A stretch of DNA of 64,000 bases, taken from the NCBI RefSeq assembly GCF_030719295.1, contig NZ_CP120997.1:4661501-4725500 (forward strand), read 5' to 3'. The first letter of the stretch is position 1. Each line of letters begins with the position of its first letter. Source of the DNA: Streptomyces sp. Mut1 (GTDB lineage Bacteria > Actinomycetota > Actinomycetes > Streptomycetales > Streptomycetaceae). The position numbers were made by a program, and so were the translations under genes. This document shows positions 53,392 to 63,195 of the stretch, one piece after another. Under the pieces are notes generated by a model that was given only the letters and a program-made list of their open reading frames with translations, made no database searches and was not told the DNA's origin.

Positions 53392-54356
53392 ACGACGTAC
53401 TGGACGTCGCCCTCCGCATCGTCATCGTCTTCGCCGTCTTCATGGTCCTCCCCCTCGTCGTCGGCCAGACCGAACACAAGGTGATGGCCCACATGCAGGG
53501 CCGCCTGGGCCCGATGTACGCGGGCGGCTTCCACGGCTGGGCCCAGCTCGTCGCGGACGGCGTGAAGTTCGCGCAGAAGGAAGACATCGTCCCGGCCGGC
53601 GCCGACCGCAAGGTCTTCCGCCTCGCGCCGGCCGTCGCGCTGCTCCCGTACCTGCTGGTGATCGTCGCGATCCCGGTCGGCCCGGGGGAGGGCGCGGTAG
53701 GCCAGGTCATCGACGCGGGCATCTTCTTCGTGCTCGCGGTGATGGGCGTCGGCGTACTCGGCTCGCTGATGGCCGGCTGGGCGTCGGCCAACAAGTTCTC
53801 CCTGCTCGGCGGCCTCCGCACCGCCGCCCAACTGCTCGCGTACGAACTGCCGATGCTGCTCGCCGCCGCCTCGGTGGCGATGGCGGCCGGCACGGTCTCG
53901 CTGCCCGGCATCCTCGACGCGTTCGAGTGGTGGTGGCTGCCGTGGCAGATCATCGGCGCGCTGGTCTTCTTCGTGGCCGGGCTCGCCGAACTCCAGCGCC
54001 CGCCCTTCGACATGCCGGTCGCCGACTCGGAGATCATCTTCGGTGCGTACACCGAGTACACCGGCCTCCGCTTCGCGCTGTTCCTGCTCGCCGAGTACGC
54101 CGGCATCGTCGTGCTGTGCGGGCTGACCACCGTCCTGTTCCTCGGCGGCTGGCACGGCCCGATGGGCGCCGACGGGCTCGGCTGGGTCTGGACGCTCCTG
54201 AAGACCGGCATCCTCGCCTTCGTCGTCATCTGGCTGCGCGTGAGCTACCCGCGCCTGCGCGAGGACCAGTTGCAGAAGCTCGCCTGGACCACACTCATTC
54301 CGCTCGCTCTCGCGCAGATCGCGCTCACCGGCATCGTGAAGGTGGCGATCATCTAG
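53388..54356 (+). CDS. nuoH2: NADH-quinone oxidoreductase subunit H, second cluster
   Basis: This membrane subunit is 322 residues with about eight helices and the family motifs [31 protein letters not shown] and [20 protein letters not shown]. It lacks the long C-terminal tail of the first NuoH. The GTG start overlaps the nuoC2 stop, and the stop TAG shares its G with the start of nuoI2. No nuoD or remnant lies before it. Confidence 0.95.
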   Translation: MNDVLDVALRIVIVFAVFMVLPLVVGQTEHKVMAHMQGRLGPMYAGGFHGWAQLVADGVKFAQKEDIVPAGADRKVFRLAPAVALLPYLLVIVAIPVGPGEGAVGQVIDAGIFFVLAVMGVGVLGSLMAGWASANKFSLLGGLRTAAQLLAYELPMLLAAASVAMAAGTVSLPGILDAFEWWWLPWQIIGALVFFVAGLAELQRPPFDMPVADSEIIFGAYTEYTGLRFALFLLAEYAGIVVLCGLTTVLFLGGWHGPMGADGLGWVWTLLKTGILAFVVIWLRVSYPRLREDQLQKLAWTTLIPLALAQIALTGIVKVAII

Positions 54357-54949
54357 TGCCCCCGATCCCCGGCTCAGGCCTGGCCAAGGGTCTCGCCGTC
54401 ACCCTGCGGACGATGACGAAGAAGACCGTCACCGCCCAGTACCCGGACGTGCAGCCCGAACTCCCGCCCCGCTCCCGGGGCGTCATCGCGCTGTTCGAGG
54501 AGAACTGCACGGTCTGCATGCTGTGCGCCCGTGAGTGCCCCGACTGGTGCATCTACATCGACTCCCACAAGGAGACCGTGCCCGCCGCGGCCCCCGGCGG
54601 GCGCGAGCGCAGCCGCAACGTGCTGGACCGCTTCGCGATCGACTTCTCGCTCTGCATGTACTGCGGCATCTGCATCGAGGTGTGCCCGTTCGACGCGCTG
54701 TTCTGGTCGCCGGAGTTCGAGTACGCGGAGACGGACATCCTGGAACTCACCCACGAGCGCGACAAGCTCCGCGAGTGGATGTGGACCGTTCCGGAGCCGC
54801 CCGCGCTCGACCCGCGCGCCGAGGAACCGAAGGAGATCGCCGCCGCCCGCAAGACGGCCGACAAGCTCCGCGCCCAGCGGGAGCAGGAAGCCGCGCAGGA
54901 GCAGGAAGCCCAGCAGGAGCAGGAAGCCGCGCAGGAGGCCCAGGAGTGA
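54356..54949 (+). CDS. nuoI2: NADH-quinone oxidoreductase subunit I, second cluster
   Basis: This two-cluster ferredoxin-like subunit is 197 residues. Cluster ligands are Cys51, 54, 57, 61 and Cys100, 103, 106, 110, all present. In complexes without the NADH module this subunit is the point where ferredoxin can donate electrons. The GTG at 54356 overlaps the nuoH2 stop. The last ~25 residues are a Gln/Glu/Ala repeat ([20 protein letters not shown]), a probable coiled coil or spacer. Confidence 0.94.
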   Translation: MPPIPGSGLAKGLAVTLRTMTKKTVTAQYPDVQPELPPRSRGVIALFEENCTVCMLCARECPDWCIYIDSHKETVPAAAPGGRERSRNVLDRFAIDFSLCMYCGICIEVCPFDALFWSPEFEYAETDILELTHERDKLREWMWTVPEPPALDPRAEEPKEIAAARKTADKLRAQREQEAAQEQEAQQEQEAAQEAQE

Positions 54950-55545
54950 TCACCGCCCCCGCCCTCGCCGCGGCCACCGGCCACCACCCCGGCTTCCTCT
55001 CCCCGACCGGGGTCGAGATCGCCTTCGTCCTCGTCGGCATCGCCACCCTCGGCGCGGCCCTGGTGACCGTCACGACCAGGCAGCTGGTGCACGCCGCCCT
55101 CTGGCTGATCGTGGCGCTCGGCGGCCTCGCCGTCGAATACCTCCTGCTCACCGCCGAGTTCATCGCCTGGGTGCAGGTACTGATCTACGTGGGTTCCGTC
55201 GTCGTCCTCCTCCTGTTCGGCCTGATGCTCACCCGGGCCCCCATCGGCCGCTCCCCGGACGCCGATTCGGAGAACCGCCGGGCCGCCCTCGCGGTGGCCG
55301 TCGCCGCCGCCGGCACCCTCGTCTGGGTCGTCGTGGACGCCTTCCGCACCACCTGGATCGAGCTGGACGGGCCCGCCCAGGGCTCCACCGAGGCCACCGG
55401 CTCCTTCCTCTTCCGGAACTGGGTGCTCCCCTTCGAAGCACTCTCCGTCCTGCTGCTCGCCGCCCTGGTCGGCGCGATCGTCCTGTCCCGCAAGGGCCGC
55501 GCGAGCACCAACCCGGCCGGCCCGCACCGAGAGGACAAGAGCTGA
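54946..55545 (+). CDS. nuoJ2: NADH-quinone oxidoreductase subunit J, second cluster
   Basis: This pump-arm membrane subunit is 199 residues with five helices and the NuoJ segment [20 protein letters not shown]. The GTG at 54946 overlaps the nuoI2 stop (GTGA); the longer frame upstream is a shadow. It lacks the long charged tail of the first NuoJ. A moderately hydrophilic loop ([20 protein letters not shown]) precedes the last helix. Confidence 0.93.
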   Translation: MITAPALAAATGHHPGFLSPTGVEIAFVLVGIATLGAALVTVTTRQLVHAALWLIVALGGLAVEYLLLTAEFIAWVQVLIYVGSVVVLLLFGLMLTRAPIGRSPDADSENRRAALAVAVAAAGTLVWVVVDAFRTTWIELDGPAQGSTEATGSFLFRNWVLPFEALSVLLLAALVGAIVLSRKGRASTNPAGPHREDKS

Positions 55546-55970
55546 TGCACCTCGCCTATCCCGCCGTGCTCGCCGCCCTCCTCTTCTGCACCGGGCTGTA
55601 CGGAGTCCTCGCCCGCCGCAACGCGATCCTCGTCCTGATGTCCGTCGAGCTGATGCTCAACGCCGTCAACCTCAACCTGGTCGCCTTCGACGTCTGGCTC
55701 CGCGACACCCTGCACTCCGGCCAGGCCCTCACCCTCTTCACCATCGCCATCGCGGCGGCGGAGATCGGCATCGGCCTGGCGATCGTCCTCGCCGTGTACC
55801 GCAACCGCGGCACCTCCGACATCGACCGCCTCCGCGACACCGCCGAGACCGACGAGGCCGAAACGGTCCCGGCCGGCGACGACGAGGGCGACGACCCCAC
55901 GGGCACCGCCCCCGAAGACCAGGCCACTGCTGCGGCAGGGAAGGCAAAGAAGGCAGAGGCCACCGCGTGA
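55545..55970 (+). CDS. nuoK2: NADH-quinone oxidoreductase subunit K, second cluster
   Basis: This three-helix subunit has both pump glutamates: Glu35 in [12 protein letters not shown] and Glu73 in [11 protein letters not shown]. At 141 residues it is about 40 longer than usual because of an acidic C-terminal tail ([20 protein letters not shown]) ending in a Lys/Ala patch. The ATG at 55545 shares a base with the nuoJ2 stop, with GAGGACAAG upstream; the long frame before it is a shadow. Confidence 0.94.
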   Translation: MHLAYPAVLAALLFCTGLYGVLARRNAILVLMSVELMLNAVNLNLVAFDVWLRDTLHSGQALTLFTIAIAAAEIGIGLAIVLAVYRNRGTSDIDRLRDTAETDEAETVPAGDDEGDDPTGTAPEDQATAAAGKAKKAEATA

Positions 55971-57967
55971 CCACCACGACCCTCGCCGTCCTCGTCCCCC
56001 TCCTCCCGTTCCTCGGAGCCGCGGCCGGCCTCCTCACCGGCCGCACCGCCCCCGGCTACGTCCGGCCGCTCGCCGTCCTGCCCTCCCTCGCCTCCCTCGT
56101 CCTCGCGGCCGTCGTCGCGGCACGCCAGGGCGGCGGCCGGGCCATCGACGCCGCGACCCAGCTCACCCCCACCGGCTCCGTCCCGATCGACCTCGCGCTG
56201 CACCTCGACGGCTTCGCCGTCCTCGTCGCCGTGCTGGTCGCCCTCGTCGCGAGCTGCGTGCAGATCTACTCGACCGCCTACCTGCGCGACGACCCCCGCT
56301 ACCCCTCGTACGCGGCCCTCGTCTCCCTCTTCACCTCCGCGATGCTGCTCGTCGTCTACTCCGGCGACCTGATGGTGCTCCTGGTCGGCTGGGAGATCAT
56401 GGGCATCTGCTCCTACTTCCTGGTCGGCCACTACTGGGAGACGCCCGAGGCCCGCGCCGCCTCCCTCAAGGCGTTCCTGGTCACCAAGCTCGGCGACGTC
56501 CCCTTCCTCATCGGCCTGTTCGCCCTCGCCGCCGACACCGGCACCTTCCGCATCACCGGCATCCTGGGCGCCGTCGCCCACGACGGCCTCGATCACCCCA
56601 CCCTCATCGCGCTCCTCCTGCTCGCCGGGGTCGCCGGCAAGTCCGCGCAGTTCCCCCTGCACACCTGGCTGCCCGACGCCATGGCCGGCCCCACCCCCGT
56701 CTCCGCCCTGATCCACGCGGCGACGATGGTCGCCGCCGGCATCTACTTCGTGGCCCGGCTCCTCCCCGTCTTCGCGGCATCCGGCGCCGCCCTCGTCGTC
56801 CTCGCCGTGATGGCGGCCGTCACGATGATCGGCTCCGGGCTCGCCGCGCTCGCCCAGGACGACATCAAGCGCGTCCTCGCCTACTCGACCATCGGCCAGC
56901 TCGGCTACATGTCCGGCGCCCTGGCCGTCGGCGACCGCGGGGCCGCCGTCTTCCACCTCGTCTCGCACGGTGCGTTCAAAGCCGTCCTCTTCCTCGCGGC
57001 GGGCGTCGTCATCCACGCCGCCGGCACCAACTCACTGGCCGCCATGTCCCGGATGAGCGGCCTGGCCCGCCGCATCCCCGACGCCTACTGGACGATGACC
57101 GTCGCCCTGCTCGCCCTGGCCGCCATCCCCCCGTTCGCCGGCTTCTTCTCCAAGGAAGCCGTCCTCGTCGCCGCCGAGCACACCGCCCTCGGCGACCGGC
57201 ACGTCGCCCCGGCCGCCGCCGGCTGGACGGTCCTCGTCGCCGGGCTCCTGGCCGCCGTGCTCACCGCCGCCTACGCCACCCGGCTCTGGCTCCTGGCCTT
57301 CCGGGGCCGGGGCGCCGAGGCCCCCGACCACGGCAGGCAGCCCGTCGCCATGACCGCCGTCCTGTGGGTGCTGGCCATCCCCACCATCGGGCTCGGGCTG
57401 ACCGTCGGCGTGATCGGCGACTGGTTCGACGGCCACCGCCTCACCCCGTCCCTGACCACCGCCGTGCTCTCCACCGGCGTCGGCCTCGTCGGCGGCATCG
57501 TCACCTACGGGGCCTGGCGCCACACCACGGCACTCGCCGCCCGCGTCCCCATGGGCTCGGTCGTCGCCCACCCCGACGCGGAACCCGCCCTGGTCGAGAT
57601 CGAGGCCATCGAGGCCCGTACCGCCGCCTACGGCACGGCCGGTGACGCCCCCGACCCCGCCGACCCCGGCCGCCTGCTGCTCGGCCCCCTCCACCGCCAC
57701 GCGGCCACCGGCTTCCACCTGGACGCCCTGTACGCGGCGCTGTTCGTCCGGCCCGTCCAGGCGGCGGCACGCCTCGTCCGCTTCCTGGACCGCGAGGTCG
57801 TCGACACCTACGTACGCGGCTCCGCCCTCGGCGCACGCCGGCTCGGCACCGCCGTCCGCCGCGCACAGACCGGCAACGTGCAGACCTACGTCAGCGCACT
57901 GCTCGCCGGTTCCCTGGTCCTGGCGGTCGCCGCCGTCGTCTTCGCCAACGTCAACGCGGGGTCCTGA
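55967..57967 (+). CDS. nuoL2: NADH-quinone oxidoreductase subunit L, second cluster
   Basis: This distal antiporter-like pump subunit is 666 residues. The helix-5 glutamate is Glu143 ([15 protein letters not shown]), and [20 protein letters not shown] and [18 protein letters not shown] are intact, so proton pumping is expected. The C-terminal lateral-helix region is present. The GTG start overlaps the nuoK2 stop. nuoM2 begins three bases after its stop. Confidence 0.96.
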   Translation: MTTTTLAVLVPLLPFLGAAAGLLTGRTAPGYVRPLAVLPSLASLVLAAVVAARQGGGRAIDAATQLTPTGSVPIDLALHLDGFAVLVAVLVALVASCVQIYSTAYLRDDPRYPSYAALVSLFTSAMLLVVYSGDLMVLLVGWEIMGICSYFLVGHYWETPEARAASLKAFLVTKLGDVPFLIGLFALAADTGTFRITGILGAVAHDGLDHPTLIALLLLAGVAGKSAQFPLHTWLPDAMAGPTPVSALIHAATMVAAGIYFVARLLPVFAASGAALVVLAVMAAVTMIGSGLAALAQDDIKRVLAYSTIGQLGYMSGALAVGDRGAAVFHLVSHGAFKAVLFLAAGVVIHAAGTNSLAAMSRMSGLARRIPDAYWTMTVALLALAAIPPFAGFFSKEAVLVAAEHTALGDRHVAPAAAGWTVLVAGLLAAVLTAAYATRLWLLAFRGRGAEAPDHGRQPVAMTAVLWVLAIPTIGLGLTVGVIGDWFDGHRLTPSLTTAVLSTGVGLVGGIVTYGAWRHTTALAARVPMGSVVAHPDAEPALVEIEAIEARTAAYGTAGDAPDPADPGRLLLGPLHRHAATGFHLDALYAALFVRPVQAAARLVRFLDREVVDTYVRGSALGARRLGTAVRRAQTGNVQTYVSALLAGSLVLAVAAVVFANVNAGS

Positions 57968-57970
57968 GCC

Positions 57971-59545
57971 GTGATCGATATCAGCGCGTCCGTGATGCAG
58001 TTCCTTCTGGCGTTCGTCGTCGTCGCCCCGCTCATCGGCGCCGTCGCGGCCCTGCTCCCGGCCCCGCCCGGACTGAAGGGCCGCGGCCCCGACCAGGCCG
58101 TGCTCCGCCACGGTGTGACCGTCACCGGGGTCATCCTCCTGGCGACGCTCGTGCTGGCCGCCGGCTTCGACCACGACCACCCGTCGAAGATGCAGGCCAC
58201 CACCGACATCAGCTGGATCCCGGCGCTGGATGTGCGCATCCACCTCGGCATCGACGGCATTTCGCTCCCCCTGCTCGTACTGACCGCGCTGCTGACCTTC
58301 CTCTGCGCGCTCTACAGCTACTTCAAGATGCCCTCCGGCCCCTCCCCGAAGGCCTTCGTCGCGCTGATCCTCGTCCTGGAGTCCGGCACCCTCGCCACCT
58401 TCGCCGTCCTCGACCTGATCCTGTTCTTCCTGGCGTTCGAGATGGTGCTCATCCCGATGTACTTCCTCATCGCCCGCTGGGGCGGTGCGCAGAGGCAGGC
58501 GGCCGCCTGGAAGTTCATCCTCTACACACTGCTCGGCTCGGTCGTCATGCTGCTGGGCCTGCTCCTCATCGGACTGAAGAGCGGCACCTTCGACATGGTG
58601 GCACTCGCCACTGACAACGGCCGGGGTCTCACCTCGTCCGTGCAGGTCATCGCGGTTCTCGCGATCGGTGTCGGTCTCGCGGTGAAGACCCCGATGTGGC
58701 CGCTGCACAGCTGGCTGCCCGACGCCCACACCGCCGCCCCGACGGTCGGCTCCGTCCTCCTCGCGGGCGTCCTGCTGAAGATGGGCACGTACGGGTTCGT
58801 CCGGATCCTGCTCCCGGTCGCCCCCGACGGCATGCACACCTTCGCCCCGTACCTCGCCGCCTTCGCCGTCGCCGGCATCATCTACGGGTCGCTCGCCTGC
58901 CTGGCGCTGGCCCGCCCCGGCGCCAAGGGCGACCTGAAGCGGCTCATCGCCTACTCCTCCGTCGGCCACATGGGCTTCGTCCTCCTCGGCATCGCGAGCA
59001 TGACCCCCACCGGGGTCAACGGCGCGCTCTTCGCCAACATCGCCCACGGACTCATCACCGGCCTGCTGTTCTTCCTGGTCGGCGCGGTCAAGGACCGGTA
59101 CGGCACCGCCGACCTCGACACCCTCGCCGGGGCCACGGGCGCCGCGCTCTACGGCCGCGCGCCCCGCCTCGGCGGCCTCCTCGCGTTCGCCGCGATCGCC
59201 TCGCTCGGCCTGCCCGGACTCGCCGGCTTCTGGGGCGAGATGCTCGCCCTGTTCGGCGCGTTCGACCCCGCCGAAGGGCTCAGCAGGCCCGCCTTCCTGA
59301 CGTTCATGTCGATCGCCGCGTTCGGCACCCTGCTCACCGCCGCGTACCTCCTGATCGTGGTCCGCCGCGTCTGCATGGGCGCCACGCGCGAGGAACCGCA
59401 GCCGATCGCCGACGTGCAGAGCTACGAATTCGCCGCCTGGACCCCCCTCGCGGCCCTCACCGTCCTCGCCGGCCTCTGGCCCGCCGTCCTCCTCGGCCTC
59501 ACCGACCCGGCCGTGCAGAAGCTCCTCGCAGGAGGCAAGTCGTGA
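57971..59545 (+). CDS. nuoM2: NADH-quinone oxidoreductase subunit M, second cluster
   Basis: This antiporter-like subunit is 524 residues with about 14 helices. Glu157 (LAFEMVLIPMYFLIARW) matches the essential helix-5 glutamate; TPMWPLHSWLPDAHTAAP and GDLKRLIAYSSVGHMGFVLL are the half-channel motifs. The start is a GTG, three bases after the nuoL2 stop. The stop overlaps the nuoN2 GTG. Confidence 0.96.
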   Translation: MIDISASVMQFLLAFVVVAPLIGAVAALLPAPPGLKGRGPDQAVLRHGVTVTGVILLATLVLAAGFDHDHPSKMQATTDISWIPALDVRIHLGIDGISLPLLVLTALLTFLCALYSYFKMPSGPSPKAFVALILVLESGTLATFAVLDLILFFLAFEMVLIPMYFLIARWGGAQRQAAAWKFILYTLLGSVVMLLGLLLIGLKSGTFDMVALATDNGRGLTSSVQVIAVLAIGVGLAVKTPMWPLHSWLPDAHTAAPTVGSVLLAGVLLKMGTYGFVRILLPVAPDGMHTFAPYLAAFAVAGIIYGSLACLALARPGAKGDLKRLIAYSSVGHMGFVLLGIASMTPTGVNGALFANIAHGLITGLLFFLVGAVKDRYGTADLDTLAGATGAALYGRAPRLGGLLAFAAIASLGLPGLAGFWGEMLALFGAFDPAEGLSRPAFLTFMSIAAFGTLLTAAYLLIVVRRVCMGATREEPQPIADVQSYEFAAWTPLAALTVLAGLWPAVLLGLTDPAVQKLLAGGKS

Positions 59546-61074
59546 TCACGGCATCCGAAAACGCCTCCGGCGTGGCAAGCCTCGTCCAGTCCGTCGACTG
59601 GCTCGCCCTCGCGCCCCCCGTCGCCGTCGCGGCCGTCGCCGTCGTCATCCTGGTCGCCGACCTCTTCGTCCCCGAGGCCCGCAAACCGCTCCTCGGCCAC
59701 GGAGCCGTCGCCGGTCTCGTCGCCGGGCTCGCCCTGATCATCCCGCTCCACGAAGGCGACCGCTCCACCTTCTGCCTCACCACCGGCAGCCACGCGTGCA
59801 GCTACACCGCCGACCACTTCACCCTGGTCATCCAGGCCCTCGTCCTCGGCGGCGCCCTGCTCACCGCACTGCTCTCCATCGGCGACACCCGCAAGCTCCC
59901 GGCCGGCGAATACTGGTTCCTGCTGCTGTCGTCCGCCGCGGGCGCCGCGCTCCTGCCCGCCGCCCGTGACCTGGCCACCCTCGTCATCGCCCTCGAAGTC
60001 GCCTCGCTGCCCGCGTTCGCCCTCGTCGGCATCAAGCGCGGCGACCGGCGCTCCTCCGAGGCCGCGCTGAAGTTCTTCCTGTCCTCCGTGACCGCGACCG
60101 CCGTGATGCTCCTCGGCGTCAGCTTCGTCTACGCGGCCACCGGCACCCTCCACCTCACCGACCTCGCCGGCGCGCTCGACGACGTACCCGGCCGGCTCTC
60201 CACGCTCGCCGGGGCGGGCGTCGCCCTGACCCTGGTCGGCTTCGCCTTCAAGACGGCCGCCGCGCCCTTCCACTTCTGGGTCCCCGACACCTACGTCGGC
60301 GCCCCCCTCCCGATCGCCGCCTACCTCTCGGTCGTCGGCAAGGCGGTCGGCTTCACCGGCCTCATCCTCGTCACCGTCATCGCCTTCCCGGCGTACGCGG
60401 ACGTCTGGGGCCCCGCCCTCGCCGTACTCGCCGCGCTCACCATGACCGTCGGCAACGTCGCCGCGCTGCGCCAGAGCGCCACCCGCGCCCGCAGCGCCGT
60501 ACGCCTGCTCGCCTGGTCCTCCGTCGCCCAGGCCGGCTACCTCCTGGTGCCGATCGCCGCCGCCGCGTACGCCGGGGACCGCCGGATCGGGTCCACCGTC
60601 GCATACGCCCTGATGTACGCCGTCGTGAACCTCGGCGCGTTCGCGGTCGCCGCCCTCGTCGCCCGTACCCACCCCGGCAACCGCCTCGCCGACTACCGCG
60701 CGCTGTACGCGACCCGGCCGCTCGCCGCCCTCGCGCTGGCCTTCTTCCTGCTCTGCCTGGCCGGGCTGCCGCCGGGCATCATCGGCCTCTTCGCCAAGGT
60801 CACGGTCTTCTCCGCGGCCGTCGACGCCGGACTGGGCTGGCTCGCCGTCGTCATGGCCGTCAACGTGGTCATCGCGCTCTACTACTACCTCCAGTGGACC
60901 GCCGCCCTGTTCCGCGCACCCGAGGCGGACAGCACGCACCAGCCGGCGCCCGCTGCCCGGCACCGCACCCCGGCAACCCTCACCGCCGCGATCGTCCTCA
61001 CCGCCGTCGCCGGCATCGTCCTGTCGGGCGCCCCGCAGACCGTGCTCAGATTCGCCGCCGTCAATCTGTTCTGA
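59542..61074 (+). CDS. nuoN2: NADH-quinone oxidoreductase subunit N, second cluster
   Basis: This is the last gene of the second cluster, 510 residues. Glu152 (VIALEVASLPAFALVG) and FKTAAAPFHFWVPDTYVGAP are present, as in active NuoN. The GTG at 59542 overlaps the nuoM2 stop, with GGAGGC upstream; the long upstream frame is a shadow of nuoM2. The mechanosensitive channel gene follows after 119 bases. Confidence 0.95.
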   Translation: MITASENASGVASLVQSVDWLALAPPVAVAAVAVVILVADLFVPEARKPLLGHGAVAGLVAGLALIIPLHEGDRSTFCLTTGSHACSYTADHFTLVIQALVLGGALLTALLSIGDTRKLPAGEYWFLLLSSAAGAALLPAARDLATLVIALEVASLPAFALVGIKRGDRRSSEAALKFFLSSVTATAVMLLGVSFVYAATGTLHLTDLAGALDDVPGRLSTLAGAGVALTLVGFAFKTAAAPFHFWVPDTYVGAPLPIAAYLSVVGKAVGFTGLILVTVIAFPAYADVWGPALAVLAALTMTVGNVAALRQSATRARSAVRLLAWSSVAQAGYLLVPIAAAAYAGDRRIGSTVAYALMYAVVNLGAFAVAALVARTHPGNRLADYRALYATRPLAALALAFFLLCLAGLPPGIIGLFAKVTVFSAAVDAGLGWLAVVMAVNVVIALYYYLQWTAALFRAPEADSTHQPAPAARHRTPATLTAAIVLTAVAGIVLSGAPQTVLRFAAVNLF

Positions 61075-61193
61075 CGGCCGTCACCCGGCCCCAAGATCAA
61101 GATCGGTTTGCCCTCGGCACCCCCCACAGGGCAGGGTCATGCCCGCGCGTGGGCGCGTACCACCTTTCACATCACCACAGAGGAGCCACAGCA

Positions 61194-61658
61194 GTGCTGA
61201 GCGGGTTCAAGGAATTCATCCTGCGCGGGAACGTCATCTCCATGGCGGTCGGTCTCGCCGTCGGAGCCGCCTTCACCGCGGTCGTCACCGGGTTCAGCAA
61301 CGCCTTCATCGTCCCGCTGATCGGCGTCATCACGCGCGGAACCGGCGACTTCAGCAAGGCCGAGTTCGAGCTCGACGGCGTGAACTTCCCGTACGGCCTC
61401 TTCATCAGCGCCGCCATCGCCTTCCTCATCACCGCCTCGGTCCTCTACTTCTGCGTCGTCGTGCCCATGTCCAAGGTGCAGGACCGGTTCACCGCCAAGA
61501 AGGACCAGGAAGCGATCGACATCAAGGCCGCCCTGCGCGACTGCCCCCGCTGCTACACCGAGATCCCCGCCATCGCCTCCCGCTGCCCCCACTGCACCAG
61601 CGAGGTCGAGCCCGACCCGGAGGCCGTCGAGCTCGCGAAGCTCCCCGCCCAGCGCTGA
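61194..61658 (+). CDS. mscL: Large-conductance mechanosensitive channel with C-terminal zinc ribbon
   Basis: This is MscL, the channel that opens under hypo-osmotic stress to release solutes. The 154 residues include the N-terminal helix (LSGFKEFILRGNVISMAVGL), TM1, a periplasmic loop and TM2 (FISAAIAFLITASVLYFCVV). Past the usual end is a short treble-clef-like pair, Cys117/Cys120 and Cys131/Cys134 (CPRC and CPHC), which ordinary MscL proteins lack. The GTG at 61194 has GAGGAG upstream. The ribbon may bind zinc and stabilise the cytoplasmic bundle. Confidence 0.93.
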   Translation: MLSGFKEFILRGNVISMAVGLAVGAAFTAVVTGFSNAFIVPLIGVITRGTGDFSKAEFELDGVNFPYGLFISAAIAFLITASVLYFCVVVPMSKVQDRFTAKKDQEAIDIKAALRDCPRCYTEIPAIASRCPHCTSEVEPDPEAVELAKLPAQR

Positions 61659-61784
61659 GCGCGCCGCGCCCCCACCCGTACGGACCAGCGCGTCCTCGGG
61701 CGCTCGCGCCGGGGACGGCCGGGGCCGCCCGCCCCCGCGCACAAGGGAACTAGCTCACTTCGCCTCGCGTTGACCGGTACGGGA

Positions 61785-61806
61785 GGCTCCACTGGGGAGT
61801 GGAGCC
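61785..61806. promoter_or_regulatory. Inverted repeat in the htpX leader region
   Basis: GGCTCCAC (61785-61792) and GTGGAGCC (61799-61806) form a perfect 8-bp inverted repeat with a 6-base spacer, 46 bases before the htpX GTG. A TTGACC at 61770-61775 could be the -35 element of the same region. It could be an operator or an RNA stem; it does not match the CIRCE or HAIR heat-shock sites. Confidence 0.45.
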
Positions 61807-61851
61807 CCACCCAGCAAGGGTTCCCCTGCTGCACGACTTGGAGGGCGTACC

Positions 61852-62715
61852 GTGCACCGCCGGCACAACGGGCTGAGAACCGCCGTACTCCTCGGGGGCC
61901 TGTCCGCACTCATCATTCTCATCGGCAGCTTCTTCGGCCGTACGGGCCTGATCGTCGCGCTCCTGATAGCCGTCGGCACCAACGCCTACGCCTACTGGAA
62001 CAGCGACAAGCTGGCGCTGCGGGCCATGCGCGCCCGCCCGGTGAGCGAGTTCGAGGCGCCGCAGCTCTACCGCATCGTCCGCGAGCTCTCCACCTCCGCG
62101 CGCCGGCCCATGCCCCGGCTCTACATCTCCCCGACCCAGGCACCCAACGCCTTCGCGACCGGCCGCAACCCGCGCAACGCCGCGGTCTGCTGCACCGAGG
62201 GCATCCTCCAGCTCCTGGACGAGCGGGAGCTGCGCGGCGTCCTGGGACACGAGCTCAGCCATGTCCACAACCGCGACATCCTCATCTCGTCCGTCGCCGG
62301 CGCGCTCGCCTCCGTCGTGATGTTCCTGGTCAACTTCGCCTGGCTGGTTCCGGTCGGCCGGTCCAACGACGACGAGGGCCCCGGCATCCTCGGCATGCTG
62401 CTGATCATGATCCTGGGCCCGCTCGCAGCCTCCGTGATCCAACTGGCCGTCAGCCGCTCCCGGGAGTACGAGGCGGACGCCTCGGGCGCCCGGCTCACCG
62501 GCGACCCGCTGGCCCTGGCCGACGCCCTGCGGAAGCTGGAGACCGGCACCCAGCAGCTCCCGCTGCCCCCGGAGCCGCGGATCGAGACCGCGAGCCACAT
62601 GATGATCGCGAACCCGTTCCGCGCCGGGCAGGGCATGTCCAAGATGTTCTCGACCCATCCGCCGATGGCGGAGCGCATCGCCCGACTCGAACAAATGGCA
62701 GGTCCTCGCCCGTGA
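61852..62715 (+). CDS. htpX: HtpX-type membrane zinc metalloprotease
   Basis: This M48-family protease degrades damaged membrane proteins. It has 287 residues with two N-terminal helices ([20 protein letters not shown] and [19 protein letters not shown]), the zinc motif HELSH at 133-137, two further helices, and the third ligand in [13 protein letters not shown]. The start is a GTG with GGAGGG upstream. The stop overlaps the GTG of the YccF gene, so the two are coupled. Confidence 0.94.
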   Translation: MHRRHNGLRTAVLLGGLSALIILIGSFFGRTGLIVALLIAVGTNAYAYWNSDKLALRAMRARPVSEFEAPQLYRIVRELSTSARRPMPRLYISPTQAPNAFATGRNPRNAAVCCTEGILQLLDERELRGVLGHELSHVHNRDILISSVAGALASVVMFLVNFAWLVPVGRSNDDEGPGILGMLLIMILGPLAASVIQLAVSRSREYEADASGARLTGDPLALADALRKLETGTQQLPLPPEPRIETASHMMIANPFRAGQGMSKMFSTHPPMAERIARLEQMAGPRP

Positions 62716-63104
62716 AAACCATTCTGAACGTCATCTGGCTGATCCTGTGCGGCTTCTGGATGTTCCTCGGCTATCTGCTCGCGGGACTCCTGCTCTGCGT
62801 CACGATCATCGGCATCCCGTTCGGTCTGGCCGCCTTCCGGATCGGCGTCTACGCCCTGTGGCCCTTCGGCTACCGGGTCGTCGACCGCCGGGACGCGGGC
62901 GGCCCGTCCTGCGTCGGCAACGTCCTCTGGCTGATTCTCGCCGGCTGGTGGCTGGCGCTCGGCCACATCACCACCGGCATCGCCCTGTGCATCACGATCA
63001 TCGGCATCCCCCTGGGCATCGCCAACTTCAAGCTGATCCCGGTGTCCCTGATGCCCTTCGGCAAGGAGATCGTCAGGACCGACGAACAGTTCGCGGGCTG
63101 GTAG
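62712..63104 (+). CDS. yccF: YccF-domain inner-membrane protein
   Basis: This 130-residue membrane protein has two copies of the YccF (DUF307) unit: [20 protein letters not shown]...[14 protein letters not shown] and [20 protein letters not shown]...[14 protein letters not shown]. Each has two helices and the conserved TIIGIP(F/L)G turn. Function is unknown. The GTG at 62712 overlaps the htpX stop, which suggests a shared envelope role. Confidence 0.88.
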   Translation: MKTILNVIWLILCGFWMFLGYLLAGLLLCVTIIGIPFGLAAFRIGVYALWPFGYRVVDRRDAGGPSCVGNVLWLILAGWWLALGHITTGIALCITIIGIPLGIANFKLIPVSLMPFGKEIVRTDEQFAGW

Positions 63105-63140
63105 ACGCGACAACGCCGAGGGCCGTGCCGTGCAACCACC

Positions 63141-63155
63141 CGCCCGTCGCGGGCG
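63141..63155. terminator. Small hairpin after the htpX-yccF pair
   Basis: CGCCCG (63141-63146) pairs with CGGGCG (63150-63155) over a 3-base loop, 36 bases after the yccF stop. It is short but GC-only, and directly adjoins the palindrome that follows. Confidence 0.45.
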
Positions 63156-63171
63156 TCTTGGATTCCAAGAC
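63155..63171. promoter_or_regulatory. 17-bp palindrome upstream of the GlsB-type gene
   Basis: GTCTTGGA (63155-63162) and TCCAAGAC (63164-63171) flank a single central T, a perfect 8+1+8 palindrome. It covers the -35 region of the proposed promoter (-10 TAGGTT at 63183-63188), so a dimeric regulator is likely to act here. Confidence 0.6.
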
Positions 63172-63182
63172 CGAGTGACGGG

Positions 63183-63188
63183 TAGGTT
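63183..63188 (+). promoter_or_regulatory. -10 element for a leaderless transcript
   Basis: TAGGTT lies seven bases before the ATG of the GlsB-type gene, so transcription would begin at or next to the start codon. No ribosome site precedes the ATG, in agreement with a leaderless mRNA. Confidence 0.5.
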
Positions 63189-63195
63189 CGCACGC

